Positions 43,608 through 55,130 of a stretch of 64,000 nt of DNA are shown piece by piece. Under the pieces are notes generated by a model, which was not told where the DNA came from, made no database searches, and saw only the letters and a program-made list of their open reading frames with translations. Origin of the DNA: Gymnopus androsaceus JB14 (taxonomy: Eukaryota > Basidiomycota > Agaricomycetes > Agaricales > Omphalotaceae); assembly GCA_009733575.1 (NCBI GenBank), contig ML769524.1:105069-169068 (forward strand), written 5' to 3'. Position 1 is the first letter of the stretch. The number at the start of each line of letters is the position of its first letter. A program made the translations under genes and the position numbers.

Positions 43608-45426
43608 TCAGCTGGAAGAAATATCATTGCTTCCTAAAAGAAAGTAAGGTCAATATTAGAAAGAATGTGAAGTAAATGGATTTACCACTAGCTGAGGAGA
43701 CAGGTCGGACAGCAGAAAATACCTGAGCACCTTGCTCAGCATCCTGACGTTCCATGTCTTCATACTCCCATGTGTTCATTTCATCGGTGAAAAATGAGCG
43801 TGTTGCATGCCCATCCTCCGGATAGTGTACCTCCTGGTATGTACGAGAACGTTCTGGGGCTTGAGATTGACGACGAGAGGGGTATGGAATGAAAGAAAGA
43901 CGTTCAAGTGTCTGCGAGTCATCTTCTGCACGGTCGGCACGGCGCTCTGCACGATTGGCTCTGCGCTCTGCTTCTCGTATTTCTCTGTTTGCATCTGCAA
44001 GCTGGCCGCGCATCATGTCCATGCTGCATTGCAGATCACGGATCTGACCATTCAAGGTGAGGATCTGTGTTGTCTGAAGCGCGCGTGCAGAGTGTTCCTC
44101 ACTCCGAGCATGTTGAGCAGCAGGGTCCAGTGCATTTGAAATATTGGCAAGGATTTCCTGATTTGCATTCTGTCTAGTGTACGGCGAAGGAGCTAGGCGA
44201 TCAGATGGCATGCAACGAGCTACCGGACCCTCTTGAACTTTCTTTGCAGGTAGCTAAACAACTGTTGGTAAGTTTCACATTGAGCTTCAAAATAAATTAA
44301 AATACCTTTTTCTTGGGGAGCGGAGGGACATTTTCAATGTCGGATTCATTCCCTCCGTCATTGGAATCTACCTCAATGACTTCATCAAGAATATCTTCAT
44401 TGTCCAAATCACACGAATCAGCCTTTGCGTTCATAAGATCTTTGATCTCATGAGCCTCCTCAATATGCGGTGGGCATTCTGCATCGCCGGTAGGCTTTGT
44501 CATCTTAACAAACTATGCTCAAAGTGATGAGAACAGATTAAAAACAATATTGAGCACTTACAGCCTTGAACTTGAGCTCTAATGATCTTGCAGTGCATTG
44601 AGGATGGCCAATCTCTTCAATGCGATGATTATATTCATCTGCAAGACTGTTCCGTCCAAGCGGAAGGAGCTCCCGTGCAAGGTCAAGTAGTTCTTGGATG
44701 TCAACAGAATTATAGTTGGCAGCCCCAGTGGAACGCCCCTTCTGACGTTTCTCACTTGGCTCCTTGCGGTGACTGGCAGAGGCCTTATGCTTCTTGTTTT
44801 TCTTATCCACACCTTTCCCCTTATTGGTACCGCGAGAACCTGCTGTTTTGTTACTGGGATAAGCAACAGTAGCAAGGATCTTGCTGATGGATGGAAAATC
44901 ATCATTGTCATCATCAGGAACAGGCACTCGCACTGGGTCAATTGGAGTGGGAAGGAAGCGCTCCCCCGAGCCAGACGCTTGACCTTGGGAAGGCCGGAAA
45001 TATTGATCTTGATGTGGAGGTATGCCCTGTAGCTACTTGCTTAAATAGCTGAAAGAATCAAATATAGAATTCACTTACTCCGTTCAAGTGTGGCATGTTC
45101 TGAGCATAGGTCGAATGCATTGGTTGCTGAGACCATTGCGGAGTGTCCTGTAACAGTATGTTAGCTCAATGAATCGGAAGTTGATAAACCAATACATACA
45201 GAGAACATCCGAGGCTGAGAGTCTGGAAACGCATCAATGAATTGAGGGAGTGCCTGTAAAAATACATCCATGTTATCACAAAAAGTTTTAAGATACAGTT
45301 AAGCTTACCTGCTGCTCAGGTGACATTGCGTTAGACACAGACAAGCCGCTTACATTGCGGACATACTCATTACCATGAATATCATGACAAGTAGTGTTGT
45401 AATCGTTTCGCGAAAGGTCAGACATT
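43608..45426 (-). CDS. Harbinger partner protein with Myb/SANT-like (DUF6818-type) domain
   Basis: Exons read leftward from MSDLSRNDYNTTCHDIHGNE (45426): LPQFIDAFPDSQPRMFS, DTPQWSQQPMHSTYAQNMPH, HQDQYFRPSQGQASGSGERF, DDFPSISKILATVAYP, a Lys-rich patch (KGKGVDKKNKKHK), then the conserved module GAANYNSVDIQELLDLAREL LPLG, ADEYNHRIEEIG, CTARSLELKFKA, KPTGDAECPPHIEEAHEIKD. An acidic segment and a long coiled coil (REIREAERRANRAERRADRA) follow; stop at about 43608. No internal stop or shift was found, in contrast with the transposase. Such partners bind DNA for the transposase. Family name is from memory. Confidence 0.75.
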
Positions 45427-46712
45427 AAAGAATAAGTGAAGCTGAACTTGAGAGGCTTCAGTGAAAGACAGACAAAAGTGGGATGAAGACGAACCTTCCA
45501 ATGCAATGACCTTATATACCTCGATATTGGACACCAGCATTCAGGTAGCATCTGAGATAGTAGTCTGCCCAGCAGCCCAATACCTGGAATAACCTAATGC
45601 AATATCTGCTCCAATGGTGCGCGCTGAGCTATTGGAACTCCCTTGAAAAGATGGAAGTGGATCCCAGTGGACCCTGTATGCTATGTGCCCAAGCTTCTCT
45701 TTCTATTCAAGGTATATGAGCTGAAGTCATTTACCCGGTCCAAAACAACACCTTACCCTCGCTTTTGGAGCTTCAGCATGGATTCCCGCCGCCCAAACTG
45801 CGTCCAAAGGAGCCACCAACTTGTGAAGCATTGCAGACCCTGACAACCTCATGATGTTGTTCATGCATCCCAGACCATCTCAGATACTTTTGGTTGATCT
45901 AGATTTTGCTTTTTGAGGTGTGCTGTATAGTCTGCAGAACAAAATAAAAAGAAAATCAACAGAACAATAATTTGAGCAGCTTGAATCTTGTTTATTATGA
46001 TCAGCCAGGATTAAGAGATGATCAAGAGAATCTGGCAGGGCATGTATTGCAAGGACTGTAAGAGTGCATATAGATACATGGAAATAGAGAAGATAGAGGA
46101 CCGAGAAAAAGGATGGAAGATATGGTAGAGGACCAAGCAAAAGGATGGAAGATATGGACACAATGCCAGCACATGAGCACCTAAGTCAATCAAGATTGAT
46201 GCAATCGAGCCACCTGCCAAATATGGAGAGAAATCGCGATAACGAGGATTTAGAAAAATAGCGAGCACAGATTTAGGTCTAGAAGGGGGGGTCGATACCC
46301 CCATCTAGATTAAAATTTAGAAATACCTTTCGAGCCATCAAAAGTGGAGTCTCTGACATTGGCAATCTGGATAATGCTAGGCAAAGCTCGGCCAGCACTT
46401 TAGAAAATAATCTGGGATCCTAGAGCCCATGGGAAGTCATCCATTACCGCACAAACAGTACAGTAGGGCTTTTTGCTATTAGAATGGAGTGAACTGAACG
46501 CTAGTGATGTGCTGGCTCGGCCTGAAAGCCCAAGCCATGAAAAGCCGGGCTGTGACTTTTGGCCTGGGATGGCTTTTGGCCCAGCCTGAGTTTTTGAAAG
46601 CCGTGAGCCAGGGCTTGAGGCCGGGGTTTTTCAGCATACAGTGGGAGGTTATTTGAGCAACTGGCCTTTAGAGTTTGAGCCCAGTTTTATGCAAATAAAC
46701 TCTAGTTTCAAG

Positions 46713-47627
46713 TAGTCATGGGCACGAATGCCGAGTGTCTGTGAATATTCATGAATACATTCGCATTCGGCACTCAAATGTTGAATGTTTGTTGTTGAAA
46801 CATTCACATTCACATGAATGCACACTCGAATGCGAATATCTATTTCAAGGTAGCAAACATTCGATCTTAGAACTTCAAATATATTCGAATATATTTGAGT
46901 GCATTCGAGTTAAAGACTTAATAGCTCAATACCAATACAAAGAAAGTAAATAATCATGTTAAAATACTTTATTAATACTATAAACATAATGCATATACAT
47001 CTCTAAATGCTATTGTAAGCTACAAATTTGTGGCAGCATTGTGAATTGAACCCTGCTGGCCAGCTATCACAGGAAGGCCTGACCTTAATCCAGAGTTGGC
47101 ACCCATGACCACTAAGCCATATAGATTTGATTACCTTAAGATGTCAATAACATTATATACCCATTCAAACATAGCATTATTGAGCTGTATTAAGTATTTT
47201 AGTGAGAAGCTATAACATGGACAAGCATCATTGCGACGAGCACGTGACATGGTGCTTGTCTATTTCATAAATGGCACTGTAACTAACCTAGATAGCATTA
47301 TTAAGCTGTATTAAGTGTTTTAGTGAGAAGCCAAATATAGACAAGCATCGTTGCAAGGAGCACATGACACAGTACTTGCCTAATTCCATAAATGGCATTT
47401 TACCGCATCGTAACGAACCTAGTTTTGATTGACCGGCTTGACTGGCAATACATTTAAATATATTTGAATATAATATTCTTATACATTCGACATTCGAGGC
47501 ATTCACATTCGCAAATGTTTGCATGAAAAACATTCGAATGTGCACTCGAATGCGAATATCCTGATTTGGGGCATGAGTATTCACACCTCGAATGTTGAAT
47601 GCATTCAAATGCGCATTCGTGCCCATG
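46713..47627. mobile_element. Non-autonomous element with 12-bp flanking direct repeat
   Basis: Begins TAGTCATGGGCACGAATGC and ends GCATTCGTGCCCATG; arms of roughly 200 bp (46716-46915 and 47445-47627) are imperfect inverted repeats full of CATTCGAATG-like palindromes. TCTAGTTTCAAG occurs immediately outside each end (46701-46712 and 47628-47639). The centre carries a roughly 120-bp sequence repeated in tandem (from AGCATTATTGAGCTGTATTA at 47173 and AGCATTATTAAGCTGTATTA at 47294). Non-coding. Confidence 0.7.
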
Positions 47628-47863
47628 TCTAGTTTCAAGCTTTCCCAATAATTCATCCCAAATTTCCCTTGTCTGTGACTTTACTGATGCAAGTTGGCTT
47701 ATTTTGGAAGTATTCCCACAATTACAATATCCAGTACACACTCCCTTTTCTCTTCCTTCCCACTTTATTTGACAATCATATCCTCATAGGCAATGTATTT
47801 CATGCACAGTACACTACATACAACTTACAGTATGTCCACCTCATAATCCCAGTGAACCAGATA

Positions 47864-48135
47864 CAGTGACGGCGAAATCAAATCCACACCCCTGATTTGG
47901 AAACCACCTACATCACTGGCACTAAACTTTTTTTGTACTGTTTTGTACCATTTTTTTGTGAATACTATAATATTATGACTATATACTGTACTCTACACTA
48001 CTCCTGGTGTTTATACAGAGTGTGTATCATTGAAAACAGCAAATTTTTACTGAGAGGGGACTTTTTTGTGCGGTAAGCGCTGGTGATGTATGCGATTTCT
48101 AAATCGGGGGTGTGGATTTGATTTTGCCATCACTG
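47864..48135. mobile_element. Tc1/mariner-type MITE, 272 bp
   Basis: Inverted terminal repeats of about 40 bp: CAGTGACGGCGAAATCAAAT at the left and, in reverse complement, CAGTGATGGCAAAATCAAAT at the right, continuing CCACACCCC. TA dinucleotides flank both ends (47862-47863, 48136-48137). Interior is T-rich and non-coding. The differences between the two ends are mostly C/T at CpG sites. Confidence 0.85.
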
Positions 48136-48373
48136 TAATAGTATGAACCAATGGGGGGGTATTGGTTATTGGTAGTGTAATGCAGTTTCGCTACATCACA
48201 GTAGTGCAATAAAAGCTGGATAAATATTCTTGGACTTTGGTTTGATAGGAACTCTCAGGGTAGTTTCTTGTTACTACTGAAATCATGCACCTACTACAGT
48301 ATATTAAGTACAAGTAGTAAGTACTCGGCACCTTGTCACCAATGGAGCAATGTGCATGCATTGATCCCGCTTA

Positions 48374-49157
48374 ATGATGGACACAAGTCTGGATCCGGAA
48401 CAGGTACCTGCAGGTATACCTGTGGGAATATCCGCAGGTATTTGACCTGCGGATCCCAGTACCTGCTTCCCACGGATCTGGCACAGGTCACAGGTCATCC
48501 ATTGGGATATTATCAATGACCTGCAGGCACCTGTGGATCTGGCATCAATAAAAACTTTACTACTCAAGTACTGTAAATATTGAGTAATTTCATTAAAGTT
48601 TGACTGCTATTAGTACATTCATACTTGATGAAGTTATGAGCACTAGTATTTGACTGATAACAATCAATATTGACTGTATATATTAGTACTACAGTCTAGT
48701 ACTGGTATGTTTTGAATACAATAGTGCTAGCAAGCTATAATTAACTAGTATTAGTAGCTGTTTTCTCTACTTATAATATATTGATACCAATTCTGGCATT
48801 AGTACTAGTTATTGCAGACTAATTTGAAGCTTAGAATTAGGTATTGTGCACTGGTAATAGCTAGTATTACAACTTTGCGACTAGTACTAAGTGTAATGCT
48901 AGAACTAGGTGATGGTGCTTGACACATGTAGTAGACTATAAAATATAATCAATGTTACCTTTATAATATTATTATATGGTTTTGAAATGCAGATACTCAC
49001 AGGTATACCTGCAGGTACCTGTATTTCGAGTCAGTCCAGATACCCACAGGTACCTGTTTCCCACGGATCCAGGGCAGGTCACAGGTCAGCCTTTTGAGGC
49101 CACAGGTACCTGTCTGGTGGATCCAGGTATACCTGGATCCGGACTTGTGTCCATCAC
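48374..49157. mobile_element. TA-flanked MITE with palindromic CAGGTACCTG ends
   Basis: Ends are ATGATGGACACAAGTC (left) and, in reverse complement, GTGATGGACACAAGTC (right), flanked by TA at 48372-48373 and 49158-49159. About 150 bp inside each end is packed with CAGGTACCTG, AGGTATACCT and GGATCC palindromes. The AT-rich middle (48560-48990) repeats ACTAGTACT-type words. No coding frame. Confidence 0.75.
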
Positions 49158-49753
49158 TAATCCTCCTGAGTCCCCGCCCACTCTCCCCACCTCCCACCAG
49201 TATGACTACCTTATGTACATTTCATTTGCTTCTAAAAATTAGATACATTGAAGGATATGTATGTAATGATGTCCATTGAGTGTATCAGTAGTCCACATGG
49301 CCTGACTACAAGCCATGAAATGCATCGCTATACTTAAAATATAAATTTGGACCAACACAATTATAATGCACGGAGACATGTTAATATACCCTATGTATGT
49401 CTCCTCAATGAAGAAAACTAATTTAAGATGCTTTGTTGTCATTGAAATGGACCTTGGACAATGTCCAGAAACATGGTCCGTAGGCACTAAGCCAGCGCTT
49501 AGCTCATGCTTGTTGTTTGAAGCAACAATCTCAAGCACTCAGATGAGATTGGATAGGCCTCGGACCCAATGGTAATTTATCTATACAGTATGCTTCACCT
49601 TCTACACTCATTAGAATAATAATTAAACTGTGTATTCCAACACTACTTTATAATACTGTGTGACATCCAGAGCTCATTGTATGAAACAATGGGCTTGAGG
49701 AAGGATGTGTAAATTTTTACTGTATACAATAGCAATACATGTCTATAGTGTAT

Positions 49754-49797
49754 TACCAGAGTTTGGAATGTAATTTATTACATTCCAAACTCTGGTA
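49754..49797. repeat. Perfect 20-bp hairpin
   Basis: TACCAGAGTTTGGAATGTAA, a TTTA loop, then the exact reverse complement TTACATTCCAAACTCTGGTA. No T-run follows that would suggest a terminator; probably a MITE end or a foldback remnant. Confidence 0.7.
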
Positions 49798-50017
49798 GTA
49801 GTAATCTGGTCCAGTTATACTTAAACATCCAAGAACATACCCAACAAATATTAAACATATTTAAACATCCCAATTACTACTAGCCACTGCCCTTTTTGTT
49901 TAAACAATTTTCAACAACTGTGTTGTCACATGATATAGTGAGCATGTGACCAATGGGAAACATAGATAAGATTAGTTGTCACATGACATACCATCATAGT
50001 ACACTTCAGGCTGCCCC

Positions 50018-50575
50018 AATTTATATCTTCTTAGATAGTCCAAAGTGTAACAATCCAGTAACTAATATGATCAAAATCCACAGGAAATCCAGGACCCTGG
50101 AATCCATACACCCTGCCTGGATTCCATGCCCTAGTAAATAGTAGTGTATGGATTCCAGGCATGTCACATGGATTCCATACACTAGGGAAAATAGTAGTGT
50201 ATGGATTCCAGGCATGTCGCATGGATTCCATGCATTGGGAAAATAGTAGTGTATGGATTCCAGGCATGTCGCATGGAATCCATGCACTAGCTGGTAAAAA
50301 TAGTAGTGTATGGATTCCAGGCATGTCGCATGGAATCCATGCACTGGTAAAAATAGTAGTGTATGGATTCCAGGCATGTCGCATGGAATCCATGCACTAG
50401 TAAAAATAGTAGTGTATGGATTCCAGGCATGTTGCATGGAATCCATGCACTGGTAAAAATAGTAGTGTATGGATTCCATGCATGTTGCATGGATTCCATG
50501 CACTAGTAAAAATAGTATTGCATGGATTCCATGCACTAGTAAATATAGTAGTGTATGGATTCTATGCATGTTGCA
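50018..50575 (+). repeat. Hairpin minisatellite array 1
   Basis: A unique head (TAGATAGTCCAAAGTGTAAC ... ATCCACAGGAAATCCAGG) followed by about eight units of about 53 bp of the form GTGTATGGATTCCAGGCATG...GCATGGAATCCATGCACTAG plus TAAAAATAGTA. Each unit contains a near-perfect palindrome (ATGGATTCCATGC / GCATGGAATCCAT). No protein is encoded; the long minus-strand frame here is repeat translation. Confidence 0.85.
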
Positions 50576-50576
50576 T

Positions 50577-50965
50577 TAGTACTAGTTCGACCATTAGATT
50601 AGTTACTAGTCTGAGTTATCAGTACTAGTACCACCATTAGGTTAGTTACTAGTTCGAGTTATTATTACTATTATAAGCATTAGATTTGTTACTAGTACGA
50701 CTTATTAGTACTAGTTCAACCATTAGATTAGTTACTAGTCCGAGTTATTAGTACTAGTACAACCATTCGATTAGTTACCAGTCCGAGTTATTAGTACTAG
50801 TACAACCATTAGGTTAGTTACTAGTATGACTTATTAGTACTAGTTTAACCATTAGATTAGTTACTAGTCCGAGTTATCAGTACTAGTACCACCATTAGGT
50901 TAGTTACTAGTACGACTTATTGGTACCAGTACAACCATTAGCTTCCTTACTAGTAGGACCTTATG
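50577..50965 (+). repeat. 42-bp tandem repeat array
   Basis: About nine diverged units of the form ACCATTAGATTAGTTACTAG-TCCGAGTTATTAGTACTAGTAC, rich in the palindrome ACTAGT. It lies between two hairpin minisatellite arrays that point toward it. Confidence 0.75.
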
Positions 50966-51094
50966 CCCACCCTCCCGGTGCTTATGGGCGCTTATTTATC
51001 CAAAAAATGTTGGGAATCAGGCTTGATAAATCCTTAAAAAATCATCAAAGATTATCAAAATATTTCAGCATTATTGTTCCCCCCCGGTGCATAC

Positions 51095-51805
51095 ATGCAC
51101 TACTATATTTACTTGTACATGGAATCCATACACTACTATTTTTACTAGTGCATGGAATCCATGCGACATGCCTGGAATCCATACACTACTATTTTTACTA
51201 GTGCATGGAATCCATGCGACATGCCTGGAATCCATACACTACTATTTTTACTAGTGCATGGATTCCATGCAACATGCCTGGAATCCATACACTACTATTT
51301 TTACTAGTGCATGGAATCCATGCAACATGCCTGGAATCCATACACCACTATTTTTACTAGTGCATGGATTCCATGCAACATGCCTGGAATCCATACACCA
51401 CTATTTTTACTAGTGCATGGATTCCATGCAACATGCCTGGAATCCATACGCTACTATTTTTACTAGTGCATGGATTCCATGCGACATGCCTGGAATCCAT
51501 AGGCTACTATTTTTACTAGTGCATGGATTCCATGCAACATGCCTGGAATCCATAGGCTACTATTTTTACTAGTGCATGGATTCCATGCGACATGCCTGGA
51601 ATCCATAGGCTACTATCTTTACTAGTGCATGGATTCCATGCGACATGCCTGGAATCCATACACTACTATTTTTACTAGTGCATGGATTCCATGCAACATG
51701 CATGGAATCCAGGTGGGGTGTATGGAATCCAGGTGGGGCCCCTGGATTTCCTGTGGATTTTGATCATATTAGTTACTGGATTGTTACACTTTGGACTATC
51801 TAACT
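51095..51805 (-). repeat. Hairpin minisatellite array 2 (inverted)
   Basis: About eleven 53-bp units in reverse complement to array 1, ending at the right with the same unique head in reverse (CCTGTGGATTTTGATCATAT ... GTTACACTTTGGACTATCTA). Together with array 1 and the 42-bp repeats it makes an 1.8-kb palindromic composite (50018-51805). Units differ mainly at C/T positions (GCGACATG versus GCAACATG). Confidence 0.85.
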
Positions 51806-54230
51806 AGTTACTTTTCCTGGTAGACTGGAATGCATAGTAAGCATGCAATGATGAAAAGTTAGGGTTAGGGTTAGCATCAGCTAGCCCTGACCTGGTCAGC
51901 ACATGACTGTGGGAAAGTTAAGAGTAGGGTTAGCACTAGTTAACCCTAGCCTATCCTCATTACACCTGCCCACCCCTCTTCTACACCGCGTACGCTGCTG
52001 TGCACCCCATGCACACATCCAATCCCTTTATTGATTTCTTTCTCTATCAAGTCATACCATGCGCATCACCATCCATCCAATCCCCTCCCCCCCCTTTATT
52101 ACTGTTCTCTTACCTGCTTTCTCTAATAAATCTATCTTCTCTTCCCTTTTATTACTAGTTTCTCTCTTGATTTCTCTAATAAGGTCCTTCTTAAGTGATA
52201 CCATGCATGCCGCCGCGCACCACCACGCAGCCAATCCCCCACCAATTCCTTTACTACTCCCCGCAACTCGCGCATGCCAGTGCGCCGCCGCCTTGATACG
52301 CCCATTTTTCGGCTAAAGCTGAAACTGTACAGAATTGATAATCCTAGATTCTGTATTATACTCAATATGGTTATACCAAGAACTATAGTGAGCCCAAGCT
52401 GATAGTTGAAGTCTATTGAGAGTCTATTGTACTCTAGAGATTGCAGAGTGATGGTACGCGTTAATGGTATCTCACTTAACTTTGTGAATGCATCTCGTTC
52501 CAAGTCCTATGCATTGTATGGTGTAGCAAGTCAAGCTTGGCGGATACCGAGTTGATGAGCAAGGCTATTCCGAGCCCACATATAATTATTACTAGGCTAG
52601 ACAATCAAAAGACATACCCGAGGGATTGAAGTTTCCAAGGCAGCACTTGGTGCAGCCCAACGAGTTGGTTATACAAAATTTACAATGTTACTCTGCTGAG
52701 ATGAAAACTCTTGACCAGATGAAAGCTTGCCTAGGCAATCTCATCGCGGAATGTCCGGTAACTCCGGCCCGGAGCTGCCGTGATGAACAGAAACACTCCT
52801 GCGATGTTATAAGTCTCTTGACCGAGATGATAAAAGGAACATGGATGACAGAATCATCTAGGTGAGCTAAAACTCTCCGAGACCAAATATTGTACTAGCC
52901 GGATGCCCGAGGCTCCATTAGGACTCCGAGGCAAATGTAATGAATGTGGTGTTTTTGGGTTGCACATTGCTAGAGGGTGCCGAGGTATACCTGCCGCGGC
53001 ATCACCAACGCGGCCACCTTATCAACCTCATTGCAATCACTCTTAGATCAAGGAATGACTAGGAATAATTCCTGTCCGAGCTTCAGTGTTGTTCCGAGAT
53101 CCATGTGCTACAAGGCATCTAGGCTTGAGTCCACACGGAACTAGGCATAATGTCTAGCTCGCTATTGGCAAGGCAAAGATAGATATACTTCCGAGGGCTG
53201 TTCATGGAATGTTTTCAAACACCATAAAACTTCACCAAGTCATAAATTTGGAGGACCTGCACAGTTTCTGAGGCAAAAGAAAGTGACTCGAGTTCATCTA
53301 GGACCAAATTCCAAGCATTGCCATTCCAAGTTATGGATTTCCCCAAGATTAGGTGTGCTGAGATGATTTATTGAGGAAGATTATTTATTATTTTACATTT
53401 ATGGACATGCCTTGATCTCTTTCATATTATTTCTTTGTTTAGTATTTTTCCGAGATGTACCAGTATGTAAGGATAGCTACATTCTACGTAGCAATCCAAG
53501 TTTGACTTGATACCTGAAACGCAGTTCTATCTTAGGACCTGTAGTGATTTGTACACGCTCAGATGCATCTGCATCGTCCTCTGCAACCTTTGAAACGGGT
53601 GGCCTTCTTGTAACCTTGATAATACTGAGGCTGTTCATTCTACTTCCCGGCTATTAAGTTGAGCATTCCTGGTTTTCATCTTGAAGAGAGGTCACATCAG
53701 TCTTAGGACCGCAGGTGGAGCCTAACATGCACACCTCAACAAGCCCGTTGTTGATTAGGAAAGGTCTTGGACCCAAGTGTCAGCTTGGTCTAGTTTTAGG
53801 GAGGAAGCTTCTTGGAGTGTTACCTAGCTTTACCAACAGATTCTACCCCTTGCCCGCTCTTTGCTGAGTGTGTTAAAAACGCCTACTCAAGTGACTTGCG
53901 CGGTGGTCATATAAGCTTGTTAGGTAACTCGCGGGAATCCCTGAGAGTTGGAGTATCATTGCGCGGCGACATAAAGGCTCCCGAGATACGCAAAGTTGTT
54001 TGTTGAGTCAGCATACTTGACCTGTGCTTTGGTGTTTGCTTTCCCCTCAATTAGTTCAGCGCGTCGTCGTACATTAGTTGGCTTTTCAAAAACCTCCCTC
54101 CAAATATAAAACCTTGTTCATTGCACACTATCTGTGTCAACTGTCAAGTGCTTTTCTCTTTGAATCAATTAGTAGTTGAGGGAACCTTCGACAACCTCCT
54201 TCCTCGCATTAAATTAAACCTTTTGGATTG
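51806..54230. other. Non-coding, repeat-like tract; possible degenerate retroelement
   Basis: No open frame above about 120 codons and no protein motif. Pyrimidine-rich segments at 51960-52260. The 5-mer CCGAG occurs about 13 times between 52540 and 53985. A TATA-like AAATATAAAACC near 54105 followed by TTGCACACTATCTGTGTC could be an LTR promoter, but no LTR pair or target duplication was found. Family undetermined. Confidence 0.3.
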
Positions 54231-54293
54231 TATCTGATTGGGGTGATTGTTGTTTGGTCAGTTTTCATACCTAGCACAAATCTAACGTCTCAG

Positions 54294-54294
<1 letters not shown>

Positions 54295-54386
<92 letters not shown>
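54295..54386 (+). repeat. (CT)46 microsatellite
   Basis: An uninterrupted 92-bp CT tract followed by ATAATACTACC. A shorter (ACT)n run lies near 54578-54603. Confidence 0.95.
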
Positions 54387-54389
<3 letters not shown>

Positions 54390-55130
54390 ATACTACCATA
54401 CGCCACATACAGCAGTGAATTATCCCTCCCGCTCCCAATAATCCTTGAGATTTCACCTCTTTATTACTCTTATCTTCCTTGCTTTCTTTAATAAAATCTT
54501 CTTTCTCTTCCAAGTTTCTTCCTTTATTTCCACAATCATTCCTTTCTTGTCTCTCTAAGCAAAAGCTTTTCAATCCATACCACTACTACTACTACTACTA
54601 CTACCGCTGCTTGTACTCATGCATGTGGTGCACACACGTGGGGGGGCCTCTCCTTATAATACTAATACCATGCACCATGCACTGCACATCTCAAAAGAAA
54701 TACTACAACAATTTGTATCTCACGTACAAGAAAATTTAACTTTTAGAAGAACCCTTTCTTCCCTCACAAATTTATATGTGACAAATTTATATGTGACAAA
54801 TTTATATGTATGCACAATGGATCATGTTGTGGAATTTAACACAGGTATTGTTTATACATCATAAAATATTCATACCGTCCTTGGTTGCAGATCAAGGAGT
54901 ATACAGTCACACTGTCACATTGCATCACCTTATTTACAAGAACAAACAGGCTTATTTAAGCAACTTGTTCCATGCTAGAGTCATATATATTATATTGTAC
55001 AGGAAAAAAAAAGGAACATCATTAGCTCAAAGATAGAGCTTCAAGATCCAAATAGATTATAGATAGAAAGAAAGACCAAATAAAAAGAATATCATGGAAT
55101 AGAATGTCTTGTATCTATAACCTTCCTTCC
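54387..55130. other. No gene recognised
   Basis: Pyrimidine-rich then AT-rich DNA downstream of the 891-aa gene; contains a short ACAAATTTATATGTG triplicate near 54765-54810. Confidence 0.4.

Larger units (their letters stand above)
41946..46442. mobile_element. PIF/Harbinger DNA transposon (4.5 kb), complete with both genes
   Basis: Terminal inverted repeats of about 45 bp: left GGATGACTTCCCGTGGGCAC (from 41946), right reverse complement GGATGACTTCCCATGGGCTC (ending 46442), each followed by TAGGATCC-like sequence. A 3-bp direct repeat ATT flanks both ends (41943-41945, 46443-46445). Inside are a DDE transposase gene on the plus strand and a second, convergent gene on the minus strand, the two-gene layout of the superfamily. 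The right 900 bp (45550-46440) is non-coding. Confidence 0.85.

Noticed and set aside
44579..44941. Alternative minus-strand frame overlapping the Harbinger partner gene
   Set aside because: The other frame carries the conserved SANT-like module and joins neighbouring exons; this one does not.
50021..50569. 182-codon minus-strand frame full of His-Ala-Thr-Cys repeats
   Set aside because: It is a translation of the 53-bp hairpin minisatellite; three frames are equally open because the unit lacks stops.
50018..51805. CRISPR-like array of palindromic repeats
   Set aside because: No unique spacers: whole units are tandemly repeated, there are no cas genes and the genome is eukaryotic.
51858..51876. 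Telomere-like TTAGGG run
   Set aside because: Only two to three units, surrounded by unrelated sequence; too short for an interstitial telomere claim.
54228..54491. Leu-Ser repeat protein
   Set aside because: Produced by the (CT)46 microsatellite.
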